This document shows, one piece after another, positions 39,501 through 49,130 of a stretch of DNA of 64,000 nt. Position 1 is the stretch's first letter. Every line of letters begins with the position of its first letter. This DNA comes from an uncultured Flammeovirgaceae bacterium. Lineage in GTDB: Bacteria; Bacteroidota; Bacteroidia; Cytophagales; Cyclobacteriaceae. Below the pieces are notes generated by a model. The model was not told where the DNA came from and did not search any database. It saw only the letters and a program-made list of their open reading frames with translations. Location of the stretch: the NCBI GenBank assembly GCA_937883755.1, contig CAKZYA010000034.1, positions 1-64,000 on the forward strand, read 5' to 3'. A program made the translations under genes and the position numbers.

Positions 39501-39634
39501 GTGATTTGAAAGAAGGAGAAAACAAAATCGCTATTGTAGGCTTTTTTGAACCAGGAAAACTACCCGATTTGGTGGTAAAAAGTAACTTAACGAAGGAAAA
39601 AGGAACTTATATCTTTTCTTCCCCTTCGTTATAA
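36566..39634 (+). CDS. GH35 beta-galactosidase, secreted
   Basis: 1022 aa from the ATG at 36566. A GTG seven codons earlier is open, but the ATG gives a proper signal peptide (MRKIAFIYFNLFAVVYASAQ). The TIM-barrel shows CVSSYIPWGLHEP, FPAWLWAEEGWPR, CQLENEY (acid/base Glu, second E of the motif) and FSSEYESGW (nucleophile Glu). Long beta-rich C-terminal galactose-binding and jelly-roll domains follow (WYSLYVNGRHFQGGWQGWGRW). It removes terminal beta-linked galactose. It lies 37 bp after the GH130 gene and ends the plus-strand arm, 62 bp before the convergent sulfatase. Confidence 0.92.
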   Translation: MRKIAFIYFNLFAVVYASAQSFTFDPSNQDIGYTPRAFTFGNQEQIIISGEMQYYRVDPAEWEDRLLKMKGALVNCVSSYIPWGLHEPQKGAFDYQGFKDVFLFNQMADSLGLYSILKPSGYICNEFTGGGFPAWLWAEEGWPRTADPAFLAAIDRWLENIIPQLNPYQITEGGNMIFCQLENEYSKGNKPYLLHYRDKVRQLGMNIPLVNNGGKDLGHPGTIPTYDLYLKPMPESLLNRDWSRSNSQPTEGKPRFSSEYESGWLNTEYSNMETQMGHISGEWLKTLAALAYYQGDAGLNYYMFCGGTDRGMNASKKFPNSYFNVAPIGEYGQLNDSYYRYKELHAFIRSFEDVFLNGEGEEIKLANIPEHLMAKKLSHQGTELYFLINASEEEKSFIFNPETESSQPHRVTIPPLGSKLLAHNFSLGDDLKFINTSSNILFKGNTKLLLFDEPFQEGFIRIAGNQLDRVNDNPFQMDVSYDGTFTEIRYMHEAKDQYIQIGENQIWIVPKARAERTFFALDEGEIQGCLISDFYFADVTLKGDSVSISYQATGGETSQQTYLPLDGTQFQQFSLPHSNQSDIIRYRISNLTQGALSFATIKQNSSFEEVTWGTPYEKAGLYDNGYALYTGTFDAASDTLSLLIPEVNDYFAIYCNGKLIEKGQRTTQVHLSDLKRKNNVLEVFVLAGGLDKNGPGAIMSLSGTNMPFYLNPTHTISLEKWERKTLFKDSQEKNTFYRDKDVLLSYRDPDYSASIGMDIIKMHDVPSGWETVDFSNDTLLQKFDGNVDWTRMSEMIDKTKVYVDQELEGKKVLLKINDADVWYSLYVNGRHFQGGWQGWGRWGFEDRPRYIDVTAAIQFGEENSVVVRCWQGPKGGGLQEAADLIFCDDVVASTAQVYDVNQGIENIIQQNSLKASDISKEFPSILSGSFTYQARSDRQAPLYVNVSGSEEVSCIFLNGTLVAKHFPYGYSDKIRLLPSDLKEGENKIAIVGFFEPGKLPDLVVKSNLTKEKGTYIFSSPSL

Positions 39635-39696
39635 AAAAGGCAATGCCCAAGCAAACTAAAGAGTTGTGCTTTACTTTGAGGGTTGAATGAGCTTCG

Positions 39697-41076
39697 CTAT
39701 TCTCTTAGCTTGGCTCCAACTTCTTCGGCAAATTGCCGCATTTTCATTAGTAAGCGGGATACATGTTCAGGATAATGTTGACCTAGATTAAATTGCTCAA
39801 AAGGATCATTTCGCAAGTCGAAAAGTTCAGTGATAATGGGTTCATCACCAGTTATAGTTTCGTGGGAAATCCAGTCGTCGGCTTTGGCGGCAATGCGCAG
39901 CTTCCAGCGGTTATCCCGCACCGCATCAAGGTATTCGCCGGAAAAGTAATAAAAATCATCTCGGGGCGATTCGGCTTGTTGGGTTAATAATGGTAAAATA
40001 TCTACTCCATCCAGGGTTTTAGGAGCCGATTTGGCACCTGTCAGATTGAGAATGGTAGCATGAAGATCCATAGAGGTACACATTTCGGGGCTTACCTGAG
40101 CTGCCGGAATCTGCCCTGGCCAGCGCAATAAAGCCGGTACCCGGAATCCTCCTTCGTAAGATGTTCCTTTGGCTCCAGCTAGAGGCCCAGTGCTGCCACC
40201 GTGCCACTGTTCTACGGGATCGGTGGTGTACATGCGCTCCGGCATATTACGCCACGGGCCATTATCGCTGGTGAAAATAGTCAGTGTATTTTCAGCTAAA
40301 CCTTCGGCTTCCAGCACTTCGGCAATTTGCCCAACGCTACTGTCAATCTCTTCAATCACATCCCCGTAATCACCACCCGCCGAACGACCCTGAAAATCTG
40401 AGGAAGCATAAATCGGTAGGTGAGGCATGGAGTGCGCCAAGTAAATGAAAAATGGCTTCTGCTGATTACTTTGGATAAAACCTATAGCCGCATCAGTATA
40501 CTGTTGAGTAAGCGTTGTTTGGTCTACTTCCTGCTCAATGGGTTGGTCATTGCGGTAGAGTTGGAGCGGGCGTTCGGTATTGACCCAGGGAGGCATCATG
40601 TCATTGCTGTACAGCAAACCAAGGTACTCATCAAATCCCCGATCAGTGGGCATATAGCCCGGAACGGCACCCAAATGCCACTTACCGTAGGCGGCGGTGC
40701 GATACCCCACTTCTTTCAGAGCCTCAGCCAGTGTTCTTTCATCCTGCGGAAGTCCGCCTTCTGAATCGGGACCAAGATTACCCGGTAGTCCGGCTTTGAG
40801 TGGGTAGCGCCCCGTCATTAGAGCCGCGCGGGAAGGCGTGCAGACCGATGCCGCTACGTAAAAGGAAGTCAGTTTGATGCCTTCTCGCGCCATCTGGTCA
40901 AGGTGAGGGGTGCGAATGGTGGGGTGACCGTAACAACCTAAATCCCCGTAGCCCAGATCATCGATGAATATGAGTACGATATTGGGTGGCGTATTATCTC
41001 CTATCGCAGGTTGAGCATGTATCAGGCTGATGCTGGCAAATAGTAATATAAAGGGGAGAAGCTTATTGTTTAGCAT
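39697..41076 (-). CDS. type I sulfatase (arylsulfatase A-like), secreted
   Basis: 459 aa from the ATG at 41076, which begins a good signal peptide (LLPFILLFASISLIHAQ). An earlier start at 41133 is open but would bury it. The core is complete: NIVLIFIDDLGYGDLGCYG (metal Asp pair), CTPSR activation motif (C79), YGKWHLG, FTSDNGPW. It belongs to a different sulfatase group from the one at 31013, so the locus probably removes sulfate from at least two positions or sugars. It is last in the minus-strand arm. Confidence 0.92.
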   Translation of the reverse strand: MLNNKLLPFILLFASISLIHAQPAIGDNTPPNIVLIFIDDLGYGDLGCYGHPTIRTPHLDQMAREGIKLTSFYVAASVCTPSRAALMTGRYPLKAGLPGNLGPDSEGGLPQDERTLAEALKEVGYRTAAYGKWHLGAVPGYMPTDRGFDEYLGLLYSNDMMPPWVNTERPLQLYRNDQPIEQEVDQTTLTQQYTDAAIGFIQSNQQKPFFIYLAHSMPHLPIYASSDFQGRSAGGDYGDVIEEIDSSVGQIAEVLEAEGLAENTLTIFTSDNGPWRNMPERMYTTDPVEQWHGGSTGPLAGAKGTSYEGGFRVPALLRWPGQIPAAQVSPEMCTSMDLHATILNLTGAKSAPKTLDGVDILPLLTQQAESPRDDFYYFSGEYLDAVRDNRWKLRIAAKADDWISHETITGDEPIITELFDLRNDPFEQFNLGQHYPEHVSRLLMKMRQFAEEVGAKLRE

Positions 41077-41135
41077 GATGAAGGGTTTAGGATAGCGAGG
41101 TAAAAAGATAAGCATTGTTACATATCGATTCATTG

Positions 41136-42353
41136 CTACTTCCCGCTTTCTCTATTGGTCAGTTCTTTGAATAGTTGGATTTCAGCTTGATCGTAAGGGG
41201 TACCGTCAGCGCGAAATAAGTCGTGGAACCATACTTCAGGTTCTGGAAAAGGCTCACCAGGCTTTACTACTTTTCCTGCTTCGCGCAGAGCGTAGGCATT
41301 TAGTTTTTCGCCATCTGTCCCCTTGCGACTACTCCACGGCCATACCGTTCCGGTTTCTCCCGACACAAAGCCCCAGTTAATTGCCCCTACGTTCATCTCC
41401 TTCATAATCGGTAAACATTCTTGTACAGTGCTGCCACGGGTACGTGCGAGCCATTCGGTGACTAATATCGGACGACCGTCTTTCTGGTATTCTTTGATGG
41501 TTTTGGTTAAATAGTCCGGCCCGCCGTAAGGATGGATAGAATGCAGGTCGGAATTGATGCGGTTAAGCTGGATGTTGCGTTCGCCTACGCAGCCGTGGGT
41601 GGTGGAGGTAATCGGCTGGGAAGGATTCACCTCCCGAGCCCACACCCAGGTATCGTAGACCAGTTGATTTGATTTTTCCCCGATGCCCCCAGCGTAAGAA
41701 TTGGATTCGGGGGAAAGTTCGCCCTGGCCTCGACCAGGTTCGTTGTATAATTCCCACATCAATACCCGCTCATCGTCTCGGAACCGCTGCATGATTTTTT
41801 GTACGTAACCCTTCAGCCGTGCGGCCTCTTCCGAGGTAGCCTTTCCTTCAGCGTAGCGGTTAGCGAGTTCGCGGGCGGGTGAGTTGACCCAACCAGAATT
41901 ATGGAAGCCAGCCACTGGAAGCGGTTGTTTACCCAGTTGAGGGTCAGGAAAGTGACAGTCGTCGAAGAAAACAAAAAACGGGCGAATGCCATACTGCTGA
42001 CAGATAGTGAGAAATTCATCCATACGCTGGTAAAGTCCTGCTTCATCATCAGCCCACACCAAGTCGTGCAAATAAACTCGAAGAGTATTCATTCCCAAAT
42101 CAGCAGCCCAGCCCAGTTCTTCGTCAATGGTCGCTGGATCCCAAGTGGAAGCTTGCCACATATCAATCTGATTGATGGCAGTACGAGGATAGTAATTACA
42201 CCCTACCAGCCAGGGCTGCTGAGCGTACCATTGGTTAATACGTTCTGCTGACCAGCGACCTGACACAGCAGTAGAATCGTTGATGGTGGGTTGAGCCTGT
42301 CCAGAGGCTGCCCAAGGTATTATAAAAAGAAGAAAAGAAAGATATCGTATCAT
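41136..42353 (-). CDS. GH5-like (cellulase/mannanase superfamily) glycoside hydrolase, secreted
   Basis: 405 aa. Signal peptide (about 1-20, ending ASGQA). TIM-barrel of clan GH-A: NTLRVYLHDLVW, FFVFFDDCHF, VLMWELYNEPG (acid/base E205), SIHPYGG, and ILVTEWLAR (nucleophile E300). The family fits GH5-like enzymes often labelled beta-mannanase or 1,4-beta-xylanase; the substrate cannot be fixed by eye. It would supply endo- or exo-cleavage of the backbone alongside the neighbouring sulfatase. Confidence 0.8.
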   Translation of the reverse strand: MIRYLSFLLFIIPWAASGQAQPTINDSTAVSGRWSAERINQWYAQQPWLVGCNYYPRTAINQIDMWQASTWDPATIDEELGWAADLGMNTLRVYLHDLVWADDEAGLYQRMDEFLTICQQYGIRPFFVFFDDCHFPDPQLGKQPLPVAGFHNSGWVNSPARELANRYAEGKATSEEAARLKGYVQKIMQRFRDDERVLMWELYNEPGRGQGELSPESNSYAGGIGEKSNQLVYDTWVWAREVNPSQPITSTTHGCVGERNIQLNRINSDLHSIHPYGGPDYLTKTIKEYQKDGRPILVTEWLARTRGSTVQECLPIMKEMNVGAINWGFVSGETGTVWPWSSRKGTDGEKLNAYALREAGKVVKPGEPFPEPEVWFHDLFRADGTPYDQAEIQLFKELTNRESGK

Positions 42354-42489
42354 TAATGATAAGTTCGAGGTTGTCTAAAAATAGCTACTAAATTTTTCTA
42401 GTCACCAAACTAGGCATCGTCTAAATCTTTAAAACTAGTCTGCGAAGGAACATCTAAGAAGACTGCCATTGTTCGCATCAATACCCTCG

Positions 42490-43776
42490 CTAGTCATCCA
42501 CTGCTTGGTTAACTAAAATCCGAAATTTCCAATCGGTATCGTCGCCATTGCTACCCTGGGTTTGTTTCATCAGAATACCAATCAAACCTTCCTGCGGATC
42601 AGCAAAATATTGCGTATTGAAATATCCACCCCAATCAAAAGTACCTACGCTACCTCGCCCACCCTGATCTTGCCCTTCTTGATCAAGTACTCCGAAAGCT
42701 AAACCGTAATGCCGCCCACTGCCTTCCCAGAAATCTTTAATCTGATTACCCATTATGGATTGCACCGTAGTGCGACTTAGAATGCGTACTCCGTTCAGCT
42801 CTCCCCCATTAAGATACATCTGTAGAAAAGTAGCGTAGTCTTTTGCCGTACTACTTAGCCCTGCCCCCCCGGAGAAGAAGCTTTTAGCCCCTTTAACTGG
42901 GTAGTCCGGATCGTAACCAGTAACCGGGAAACTCGCCCATTTTCCGTCATTACGGTATTGTACTGCTACTAGCCGGTCAGCCTTGTTATTGGGCAGATAG
43001 AACCAAGTATCGTTCATTCCAAGCGGCTCGAACAAATGCTCCCGTAGAAACTCATCAAAGGGTTGTCCTGATATAATCTCTACAAAATAGCCTAATACAT
43101 CTAAGCCTTCCGCATAAGAATATTTCTCACCGGGATTAAAGTGCAGCGGTAACTTTGCCAGCTTCTTGATGTTTTCCTCAATTGTAATATCGTTGGTTGT
43201 GAATGCGTCAATAATTCCGGCTTTCTGGTAGATCATTTTGAACCGCTCATCGCCATCAATAAAACCATAACCTAGCCCCGAAGTATGAGTTAGTAAATGG
43301 CGAATAGTAATTTCTTTATCAGCAGGCTTAGTGGTATACGTGGTATCAGCGTAGCGGAAGCGATCTAGTATCTGGGGGGCCTTAAATTCAGGAATGTACT
43401 TGGAGATAGGATCATCCAGACGGAATAATCCTTCTTCCCACAGTATCATCACTGCCGTAGCCGTAACCGCTTTAGTCTGGGAGGCGATGCGAAAAATAGC
43501 ATCCTTTTGTAGTTTGCTCCCTGACGGATCAGCGACACCAAAAGCTTTATGGTATACTATCTTTCCATTCCTAGCTACCAAGGCTACCAGGCCGGGTATT
43601 TTATCATCTTCTATAGCGTCTTTCGCCATTGCATCAATACGGGCTAAGCGCTCGGCAGACATACCTACGCTGGCGGGCTTAGCTTCCGTAAGTGGAGGAG
43701 AATATTGGCTAGATTTAGTTTGAGCTAATACAGGAATAATAATAAATAGAACTAGAGCGGTAAGCAGGTGGTGCAT
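42490..43776 (-). CDS. serine hydrolase, beta-lactamase/penicillin-binding-protein fold
   Basis: 428 aa. Signal peptide (about 1-19, ending PVLAQ). Class C-like active-site motif SxxK is present as SQTK (S99, K102), and YSYAEGLD occupies the second motif position (YxN in true beta-lactamases, here not Asn). Such proteins are usually esterases, amidases or transglycosylation hydrolases. Within a PUL it may remove ester groups from the glycan; this is inference. The last part includes GGYFNTQYFADPQEGLIGI. Confidence 0.82.
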   Translation of the reverse strand: MHHLLTALVLFIIIPVLAQTKSSQYSPPLTEAKPASVGMSAERLARIDAMAKDAIEDDKIPGLVALVARNGKIVYHKAFGVADPSGSKLQKDAIFRIASQTKAVTATAVMILWEEGLFRLDDPISKYIPEFKAPQILDRFRYADTTYTTKPADKEITIRHLLTHTSGLGYGFIDGDERFKMIYQKAGIIDAFTTNDITIEENIKKLAKLPLHFNPGEKYSYAEGLDVLGYFVEIISGQPFDEFLREHLFEPLGMNDTWFYLPNNKADRLVAVQYRNDGKWASFPVTGYDPDYPVKGAKSFFSGGAGLSSTAKDYATFLQMYLNGGELNGVRILSRTTVQSIMGNQIKDFWEGSGRHYGLAFGVLDQEGQDQGGRGSVGTFDWGGYFNTQYFADPQEGLIGILMKQTQGSNGDDTDWKFRILVNQAVDD

Positions 43777-43824
43777 AGCAGGATTGGAATTGAATAGGAA
43801 CTAAAATAAGGAAATTCTTATTTT

Positions 43825-44034
43825 TTGCTTCAATCTGGATCTGTTTACATAAAGGGGCTTTGTATTATGCATTCCTTTGAAAAGATATATCGCGATCAAT
43901 GTCATAGCATCTTAAGATATTTTTCTTTGTTTCAAGAAAATTATAATCCATGTACTGCGACCCAGGAAGAAATGCAGCGTAAAACACAAGAATACGAAAC
44001 CATTATTGAAGAGTTGCGAGCCCAGATTGGTTAG
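43825..44034 (+). pseudogene. fragment of a PAS/chemoreceptor-type coiled-coil protein
   Basis: A 69-codon open frame on the strand opposite to its neighbours, ending 4 nt inside the susD tail. Its end, ATQEEMQRKTQEYETIIEEL, closely resembles the coiled-coil linker of large Cytophagales sensor or methyl-accepting proteins (EELQATQEEM...). The earlier part shows no domain. Probably a relic rather than a functional gene. A similar relic lies at 51148-51360 beyond the other end of this arm. Confidence 0.4.
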
Positions 44035-45680
44035 TTGTATCCTGGATTTTGTTCCAGTTCTGCTTCCAGGTTCGCCTCAATGACACTGAGCGGAATAGGA
44101 AACCATTGATTGTAATCCTGAATAGTATTCCTGGTTTCTTCTAAGGTGTTATATCGGCGTGTTCTCTCTACCAGGGTTCCGGTTCTGGCTAACGTCCTTC
44201 TTCTAGGCTCTTCTATGATCAGCTCCCGGGCCCGCTCATCTAAAATAAAGTCTATATTCACGTCGCTGGCAGAAATTAGATAAGTTTGGGCACGAGCCCG
44301 GACAACATTGATATCATCGGCAGCGGCTGCTAAGTCGCCAGTAAGCATGTGTGCCTCTGCTCGCAGTAGGTAGGTTTCGGAAAGCCGCATCACCATGGCA
44401 TCGGTAAACGTACGACCAGTAGTGGGACCATTCAACAAGTCACCTTCAATTTTTCGGATCATCGGATAAATATGCTGCATGGTATCGCGATACTCATTGC
44501 CGAAAAACTCATGAGGCACTAGTTTTTGTCCAAAGAACTCGGACTCAGGGTTGTTGTAAAACCATTCCCGCCGGACATTAAACCGATTGTTACGTATATC
44601 ATTAGGATCATCCCAGATGTCGTAAATCCAGTAGCCGGATGGACGAACCCAGCCCACTCCTCGGCCGATGCTATCTTCGGTGAGTATAAACGCTCTAAAA
44701 TTATTGGGGTCACGGGCATCAAAAAAGCGGGGACCCCAGGTTCGTAGCCACATATTTCCTTCCGAATCACTCTGCCCTCCGGGAGTACCGAACTGATGCT
44801 GGTAGGTCCAGATGACTTCCGTATTTCCCGAACTACGATCCTGATTTCCATCCTTAAACAGGTCAGAGTAGTAATCACCTGGCTGGTCTACTGCGCTACC
44901 AAAGCGGTTCGTCACTAATTCATAGGCAGGATCGTCAATTACCTGACTTGCCGCTTGCACTGAAGCATTATAAAAACTAGCATCGCCTGTTTCACGACCG
45001 AGAGATATGAATACTTCGGATAATAAATGATTGGCCGCTGCGCTAGAAGTTCTACCGTCCAACACGGGGATATTAGGTAACCATTGAGCAGCAAATTCCA
45101 AATCTTGCCGGATAAATTCTAGTACTTCTAACCGGGAAGCGCGGGTAAAATCAAAACGGGGCGATGACGCTAATTCATCTACAATAGGAACGCCGTTATA
45201 GACGTTGACCAGCACATTGTACACGTACGCTCGGCCAAACTGTGCCTCGCCTAAAAGCGCATTTCTATCAGCCTCGCTATCCCATTCTATATTATCTATA
45301 TTTTCGATAATAGCGTTAGCAACCGGCAGCACCTGTGTGTAGGCCCAGGTCCATAAAGCAGAAATGAATAAGTCATTTTCGGGTCTCATATCCGTTTCGT
45401 AGCTATTGAAGAAGCGGATGCCCGGGTCACCGGCACTAGCAATGTCCGTACCTACCATCATGTGACCCAGCAGGATGATAGTAATGGGGCCGTAGAGTTC
45501 GTCTCGCAAGCCGGAATACATACCCGTAAGACCCGCCTCAAAGCCCGCCGGATCGGTAAAGGCGTTATCAACATTGAGAAAGGCCGTAGGATTTTCTTCT
45601 AAAACGCTATCACTGCACGCACTTAGCCCTAACAGAGAAAGGGTTGCAAGAAGAGAATATAATACTATGTTCGTTTTCAT
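44031..45680 (-). CDS. SusD/RagB-type glycan-binding lipoprotein, second PUL arm
   Basis: About 549 aa from the second of two close ATG codons (45686 and 45680). Lipobox LLGLSAC with acceptor Cys at about residue 22. SusD features include EAQFGRAYVYNVLVNVYNGVP, LRAEAHMLTGDLAAAADDIN, and LDERARELIIEEPRRRTLAR near the C-terminus. It works with the SusC encoded 13-20 bp upstream. Confidence 0.95.
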   Translation of the reverse strand: MKTNIVLYSLLATLSLLGLSACSDSVLEENPTAFLNVDNAFTDPAGFEAGLTGMYSGLRDELYGPITIILLGHMMVGTDIASAGDPGIRFFNSYETDMRPENDLFISALWTWAYTQVLPVANAIIENIDNIEWDSEADRNALLGEAQFGRAYVYNVLVNVYNGVPIVDELASSPRFDFTRASRLEVLEFIRQDLEFAAQWLPNIPVLDGRTSSAAANHLLSEVFISLGRETGDASFYNASVQAASQVIDDPAYELVTNRFGSAVDQPGDYYSDLFKDGNQDRSSGNTEVIWTYQHQFGTPGGQSDSEGNMWLRTWGPRFFDARDPNNFRAFILTEDSIGRGVGWVRPSGYWIYDIWDDPNDIRNNRFNVRREWFYNNPESEFFGQKLVPHEFFGNEYRDTMQHIYPMIRKIEGDLLNGPTTGRTFTDAMVMRLSETYLLRAEAHMLTGDLAAAADDINVVRARAQTYLISASDVNIDFILDERARELIIEEPRRRTLARTGTLVERTRRYNTLEETRNTIQDYNQWFPIPLSVIEANLEAELEQNPGYN

Positions 45681-45699
45681 ACTCAATGGAAAATTTACA

Positions 45700-48600
45700 T
45701 TAAAAACTAAGGTTAAAACCAGCGATAAAAGTACGAGCGGCGGGAAAGCCCTCGTCGGTAGGTGAGCCTATTTCTGGATCCCACCCGGGCCAGTCGGTAA
45801 AAGTAGCTAGGTTTCGGCCACTCAGGTACACCTTTAAGTTAGACAGGTTTAACCTATCTAAAAAGGATTGCTCAAAGGTGTAAGAAAGAGAGATGTCTTG
45901 GATACGCACAAAATCACGAGCGGCGTAAAGGCGTTGTTGCAGCGGGTTTTGGAAGTTAAGCGCTGGACGGGTATTAGAGCGGTTTTCGGGAGTCCACCAT
46001 CCATCGCCTTCATCCAGCATATTAAGGGCCCGATCGGGAAAATTATCTCCAGCGTTGGACGGGTCAAGGGGTTGAAACCAGCGGGAGAAGCCGTGCTGTC
46101 CATTGAGGAAAAAGGAAAATTCAAAATTTCGGTACGTAAATCGATTATTCAACCCCCAAGTGAACTGGGGTTCCCGCTGATCTACGATAGTTCGGTCATC
46201 CGGATTAAGTTCTCCATCGCCGTTTACATCTTTAGGCCGCACGTCTCCCGGTACAAAAGGGTCAGGTATTTCGTCGCCCTCTTGCCAAATCCCGTCGAAA
46301 ACGTAGCCGAACTCTACTAGTACGGGTTCGCCGATAAACCAGTTGTTAGAGATGTCATCATCTTCTACACCGTCGCCGTCGGCATCAAGTCCGTATAGCG
46401 ATACGATCTCATTACGGTTACTCGTGAATACTACACTCGAGCTCCACTGAAAATCTTCGGATTGAACGTTTATTGTATTTAAAGAAATCTCAATACCCTG
46501 GTTTTCGGTTTCCCCAATATTCTGGAGAACACTATTAAAACCATTCAATTCGGGGATAGCTCGGTTTAGCAGCAGGTCTTCGGTATTTGTTTGGTATAGT
46601 TCTACGGTACCAGAAATACGGTTATTCAAGACCCCAAACTCCAGAGCTAAATTAGCGGAGGTAGAAGTTTCCCAACCCAGTTCAGGGTTACCCATTTGTG
46701 AGGGTTGCAAACCCACGTAGGTAGGACTCTGGTTACCAAACACATACTGAACTAGCCTCATACGGTTAAGCGACGAATAAGGATTCAGCCCTTGGTTTCC
46801 GATTCTACCGTAGGATGCACGAACTTTCAGGTAATTGACAAGGGCTATATTCTGTAAGAAATCTTCTTCGCTGGCGATCCACGCCACGGCGGCTGAAGGA
46901 AATGTACCCCATTTGTTATCAGCTCCAAATACCGAAGAACCATCCCTTCTCGCCGTCAGCGTGAAAAGATACTTATTCATCAAGCGATAATTTAACCGAC
47001 CCATGACAGAGATTTGATCCAATTGGGTTCTTTCCGAAGCTATTGTTTGTACTTCGGCCAATCCTAGATTATCCCAGCCCGTAGCGTTGTTGAAAAAGAA
47101 ATCGCCATTGGCCAGTGTACTATCCGTGTTGAACTGGTTACGACCATACAAGAATGTAACATCAAAATCGTGTATCTCATCGACGTTAACCTCGTACTTT
47201 AAAATATTTTCTATTACCCAGTCAAAGTTCTGCCGATCCACTTTGGATGCGGACGACTGCCTTAAGAATTCTTCACTTTGGTAATTGGGAGTAAAATTGT
47301 ATTCGTGCGACCAACGCAAGTTCGGCGAGGCATTTAGGCGGTAGCTCAACCCTTCAAGAAAGGGAAAGTCGATAGTGGCAAAAAAGTTGGCGAAGAGGTT
47401 ATTGTATTTCTCTTCATTGTCATCAAAAATAGCCGCAAACATCGGGTTCACATTGAGCGTCTCGTTACTGGGAAAAGGTACCGGGTCATTACGATCTCCG
47501 TTAAAGTACATTTCCCCGTAGGGACTTAGATAGTACGCATTACCCAAGTCAGCTTCTACGCCCGACAGATCCCGGTGCGTAAACTGAGCAGTCATCCCCA
47601 CATTGAGCCAGGAGTTCAAGCTCACCTGTAAGTTGGAACGTAACGCAATTCGTTGAGCGTCGTCTCCGTAAATCAAGCCTTCCTCATCGGTGTAGGCCAT
47701 GGAGAGATAGTAGTTGGTATTTTCCAGTTTCCCCGAAATACTCAAATCATACGACTGAATAGAAGCATCTTGAGCAACCTCTTCCCACGGATCAATGGTA
47801 GTACCGTTCCTAAAGTTCTCTATTTCGTTGTTCTCAAGGTAGCTTTCAATGTCGTTAGGATCAGCGGGCTGATCAGTAGCCCTTCGCCAATCGAGGGTCT
47901 TTTCAATGTACCTTTCGGGAGTAAGCAGATTGAGCTTCTTGGTCCAAGTGGATACTCCGTAATATGCATTGAGGGAAATAGAGGGTTTGGGGGAAGTGCC
48001 TTTCTTGGTGGTGACCAGGATGACGCCGTTAGCCGCCCGGGCCCCGTAGATGGCCGACGCACTCGCGTCTTTTAGTACCTCCATCGACTCCACATCATTT
48101 GGGTTGATGTCTGCCAGCGAACCGTTGAAGAATACCCCATCTACGACCACGAGTGGCGCGTTGCTAGCGGTGATAGATGATCTTCCCCGAACTACGAGTG
48201 CCCCCCCTTGCCCGGGACGACCATTGTCTTGGAACTGTACTCCGGCAACCCGTCCTCTAAGGGCTTGGGTGACATTGGTATTGGGAGAATTTTTGATAGA
48301 CTCCACTTCTACCTCGGCTACCGCTCCGGTTACATTTTGTCGCGATTGCTCTCCGTAACCAACCACTACTACTTCCGATAATGCCTGAATATCAGGGGCT
48401 AAAGCCACATCGATAGTCCTGCGGCCATTGATGGTTATCTCTTCGGTAGTATACCCTATCGATGAGAAAATTAGTGTAGTGGCATCGTCACTAACCACCA
48501 GACTGTATTTTCCATCGGCATCGGTTACCGTACCATTTGCGGTGCCTTTCACCAAGATGTTGACACCAGGCAGAGATTCATCTGTTCCCAAGTCAGTAAC

Positions 48601-49098
48601 TACCCCAGTAATCGTTTTCTCAACCGTTGCTAGTGGAGCTAATTGCTGATTAGATATATACGTACGTTTTGGAGGAGTCAGAGAAGTATTAGATTTTTTT
48701 AAGGGCTTCTTGTCTACTTTGGGCACCCTAGCATTTTGCTTGGGAATGATGACATAATAGTTTTCTCTAATTTTCTTATAATTTAATTTTAAAGGTGCAA
48801 GATAGTCTGATAATAAATCCTCTAAGCTTCTACTGCTGTCCGCGACTTCCATCAACGATAAGTCTTTCACCTGCACACCCTCAACAACACTTGGTTCATA
48901 GTTAAATAACACATTGTATTGGCGTTGAAGGTCGCTTAAAACGTCAGTAAGTTCGCGTACATTTTGATCCGGTGACTCCGTTGGACTTTCTTGCTTCAAG
49001 GAGATAACTTGAGCGGATGCTAAGGACTGGGAAAAAAGCGGGTGACTTATCAGGAATATCACACCGACCCAAATACAAGTTTGTATTATGTTTCTCAT
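45700..49098 (-). CDS. SusC/RagA-type TonB-dependent transporter, second PUL arm
   Basis: 1132 aa. Signal peptide (about 1-23); STN domain (about 45-120, LQRQYNVLFNYEPSVVE...LNYKKIRENYYVI); carboxypeptidase-D-like domain (about 160-235, TITGVVTDLGTDESLPGVNI); plug (VVVGYGEQSRQNVTGAVAEV, MEVLKDASASAIYGARAANG); then the barrel, ending FIAGFNLSF. It differs in length and sequence from the SusC at 21574, so the two systems probably import different oligosaccharides from one polymer. The STN domain points to signalling to its own FecR. Confidence 0.95.
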   Translation of the reverse strand: MRNIIQTCIWVGVIFLISHPLFSQSLASAQVISLKQESPTESPDQNVRELTDVLSDLQRQYNVLFNYEPSVVEGVQVKDLSLMEVADSSRSLEDLLSDYLAPLKLNYKKIRENYYVIIPKQNARVPKVDKKPLKKSNTSLTPPKRTYISNQQLAPLATVEKTITGVVTDLGTDESLPGVNILVKGTANGTVTDADGKYSLVVSDDATTLIFSSIGYTTEEITINGRRTIDVALAPDIQALSEVVVVGYGEQSRQNVTGAVAEVEVESIKNSPNTNVTQALRGRVAGVQFQDNGRPGQGGALVVRGRSSITASNAPLVVVDGVFFNGSLADINPNDVESMEVLKDASASAIYGARAANGVILVTTKKGTSPKPSISLNAYYGVSTWTKKLNLLTPERYIEKTLDWRRATDQPADPNDIESYLENNEIENFRNGTTIDPWEEVAQDASIQSYDLSISGKLENTNYYLSMAYTDEEGLIYGDDAQRIALRSNLQVSLNSWLNVGMTAQFTHRDLSGVEADLGNAYYLSPYGEMYFNGDRNDPVPFPSNETLNVNPMFAAIFDDNEEKYNNLFANFFATIDFPFLEGLSYRLNASPNLRWSHEYNFTPNYQSEEFLRQSSASKVDRQNFDWVIENILKYEVNVDEIHDFDVTFLYGRNQFNTDSTLANGDFFFNNATGWDNLGLAEVQTIASERTQLDQISVMGRLNYRLMNKYLFTLTARRDGSSVFGADNKWGTFPSAAVAWIASEEDFLQNIALVNYLKVRASYGRIGNQGLNPYSSLNRMRLVQYVFGNQSPTYVGLQPSQMGNPELGWETSTSANLALEFGVLNNRISGTVELYQTNTEDLLLNRAIPELNGFNSVLQNIGETENQGIEISLNTINVQSEDFQWSSSVVFTSNRNEIVSLYGLDADGDGVEDDDISNNWFIGEPVLVEFGYVFDGIWQEGDEIPDPFVPGDVRPKDVNGDGELNPDDRTIVDQREPQFTWGLNNRFTYRNFEFSFFLNGQHGFSRWFQPLDPSNAGDNFPDRALNMLDEGDGWWTPENRSNTRPALNFQNPLQQRLYAARDFVRIQDISLSYTFEQSFLDRLNLSNLKVYLSGRNLATFTDWPGWDPEIGSPTDEGFPAARTFIAGFNLSF

Positions 49099-49130
49099 AA
49101 GCGTTTTGAATTAATGATTAGCTGTTTCAA

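Noticed and set aside
45868-46320. 150-codon open frame antisense to the second SusC
   Set aside because: Shadow of the transporter gene; no motif, no independent start context.
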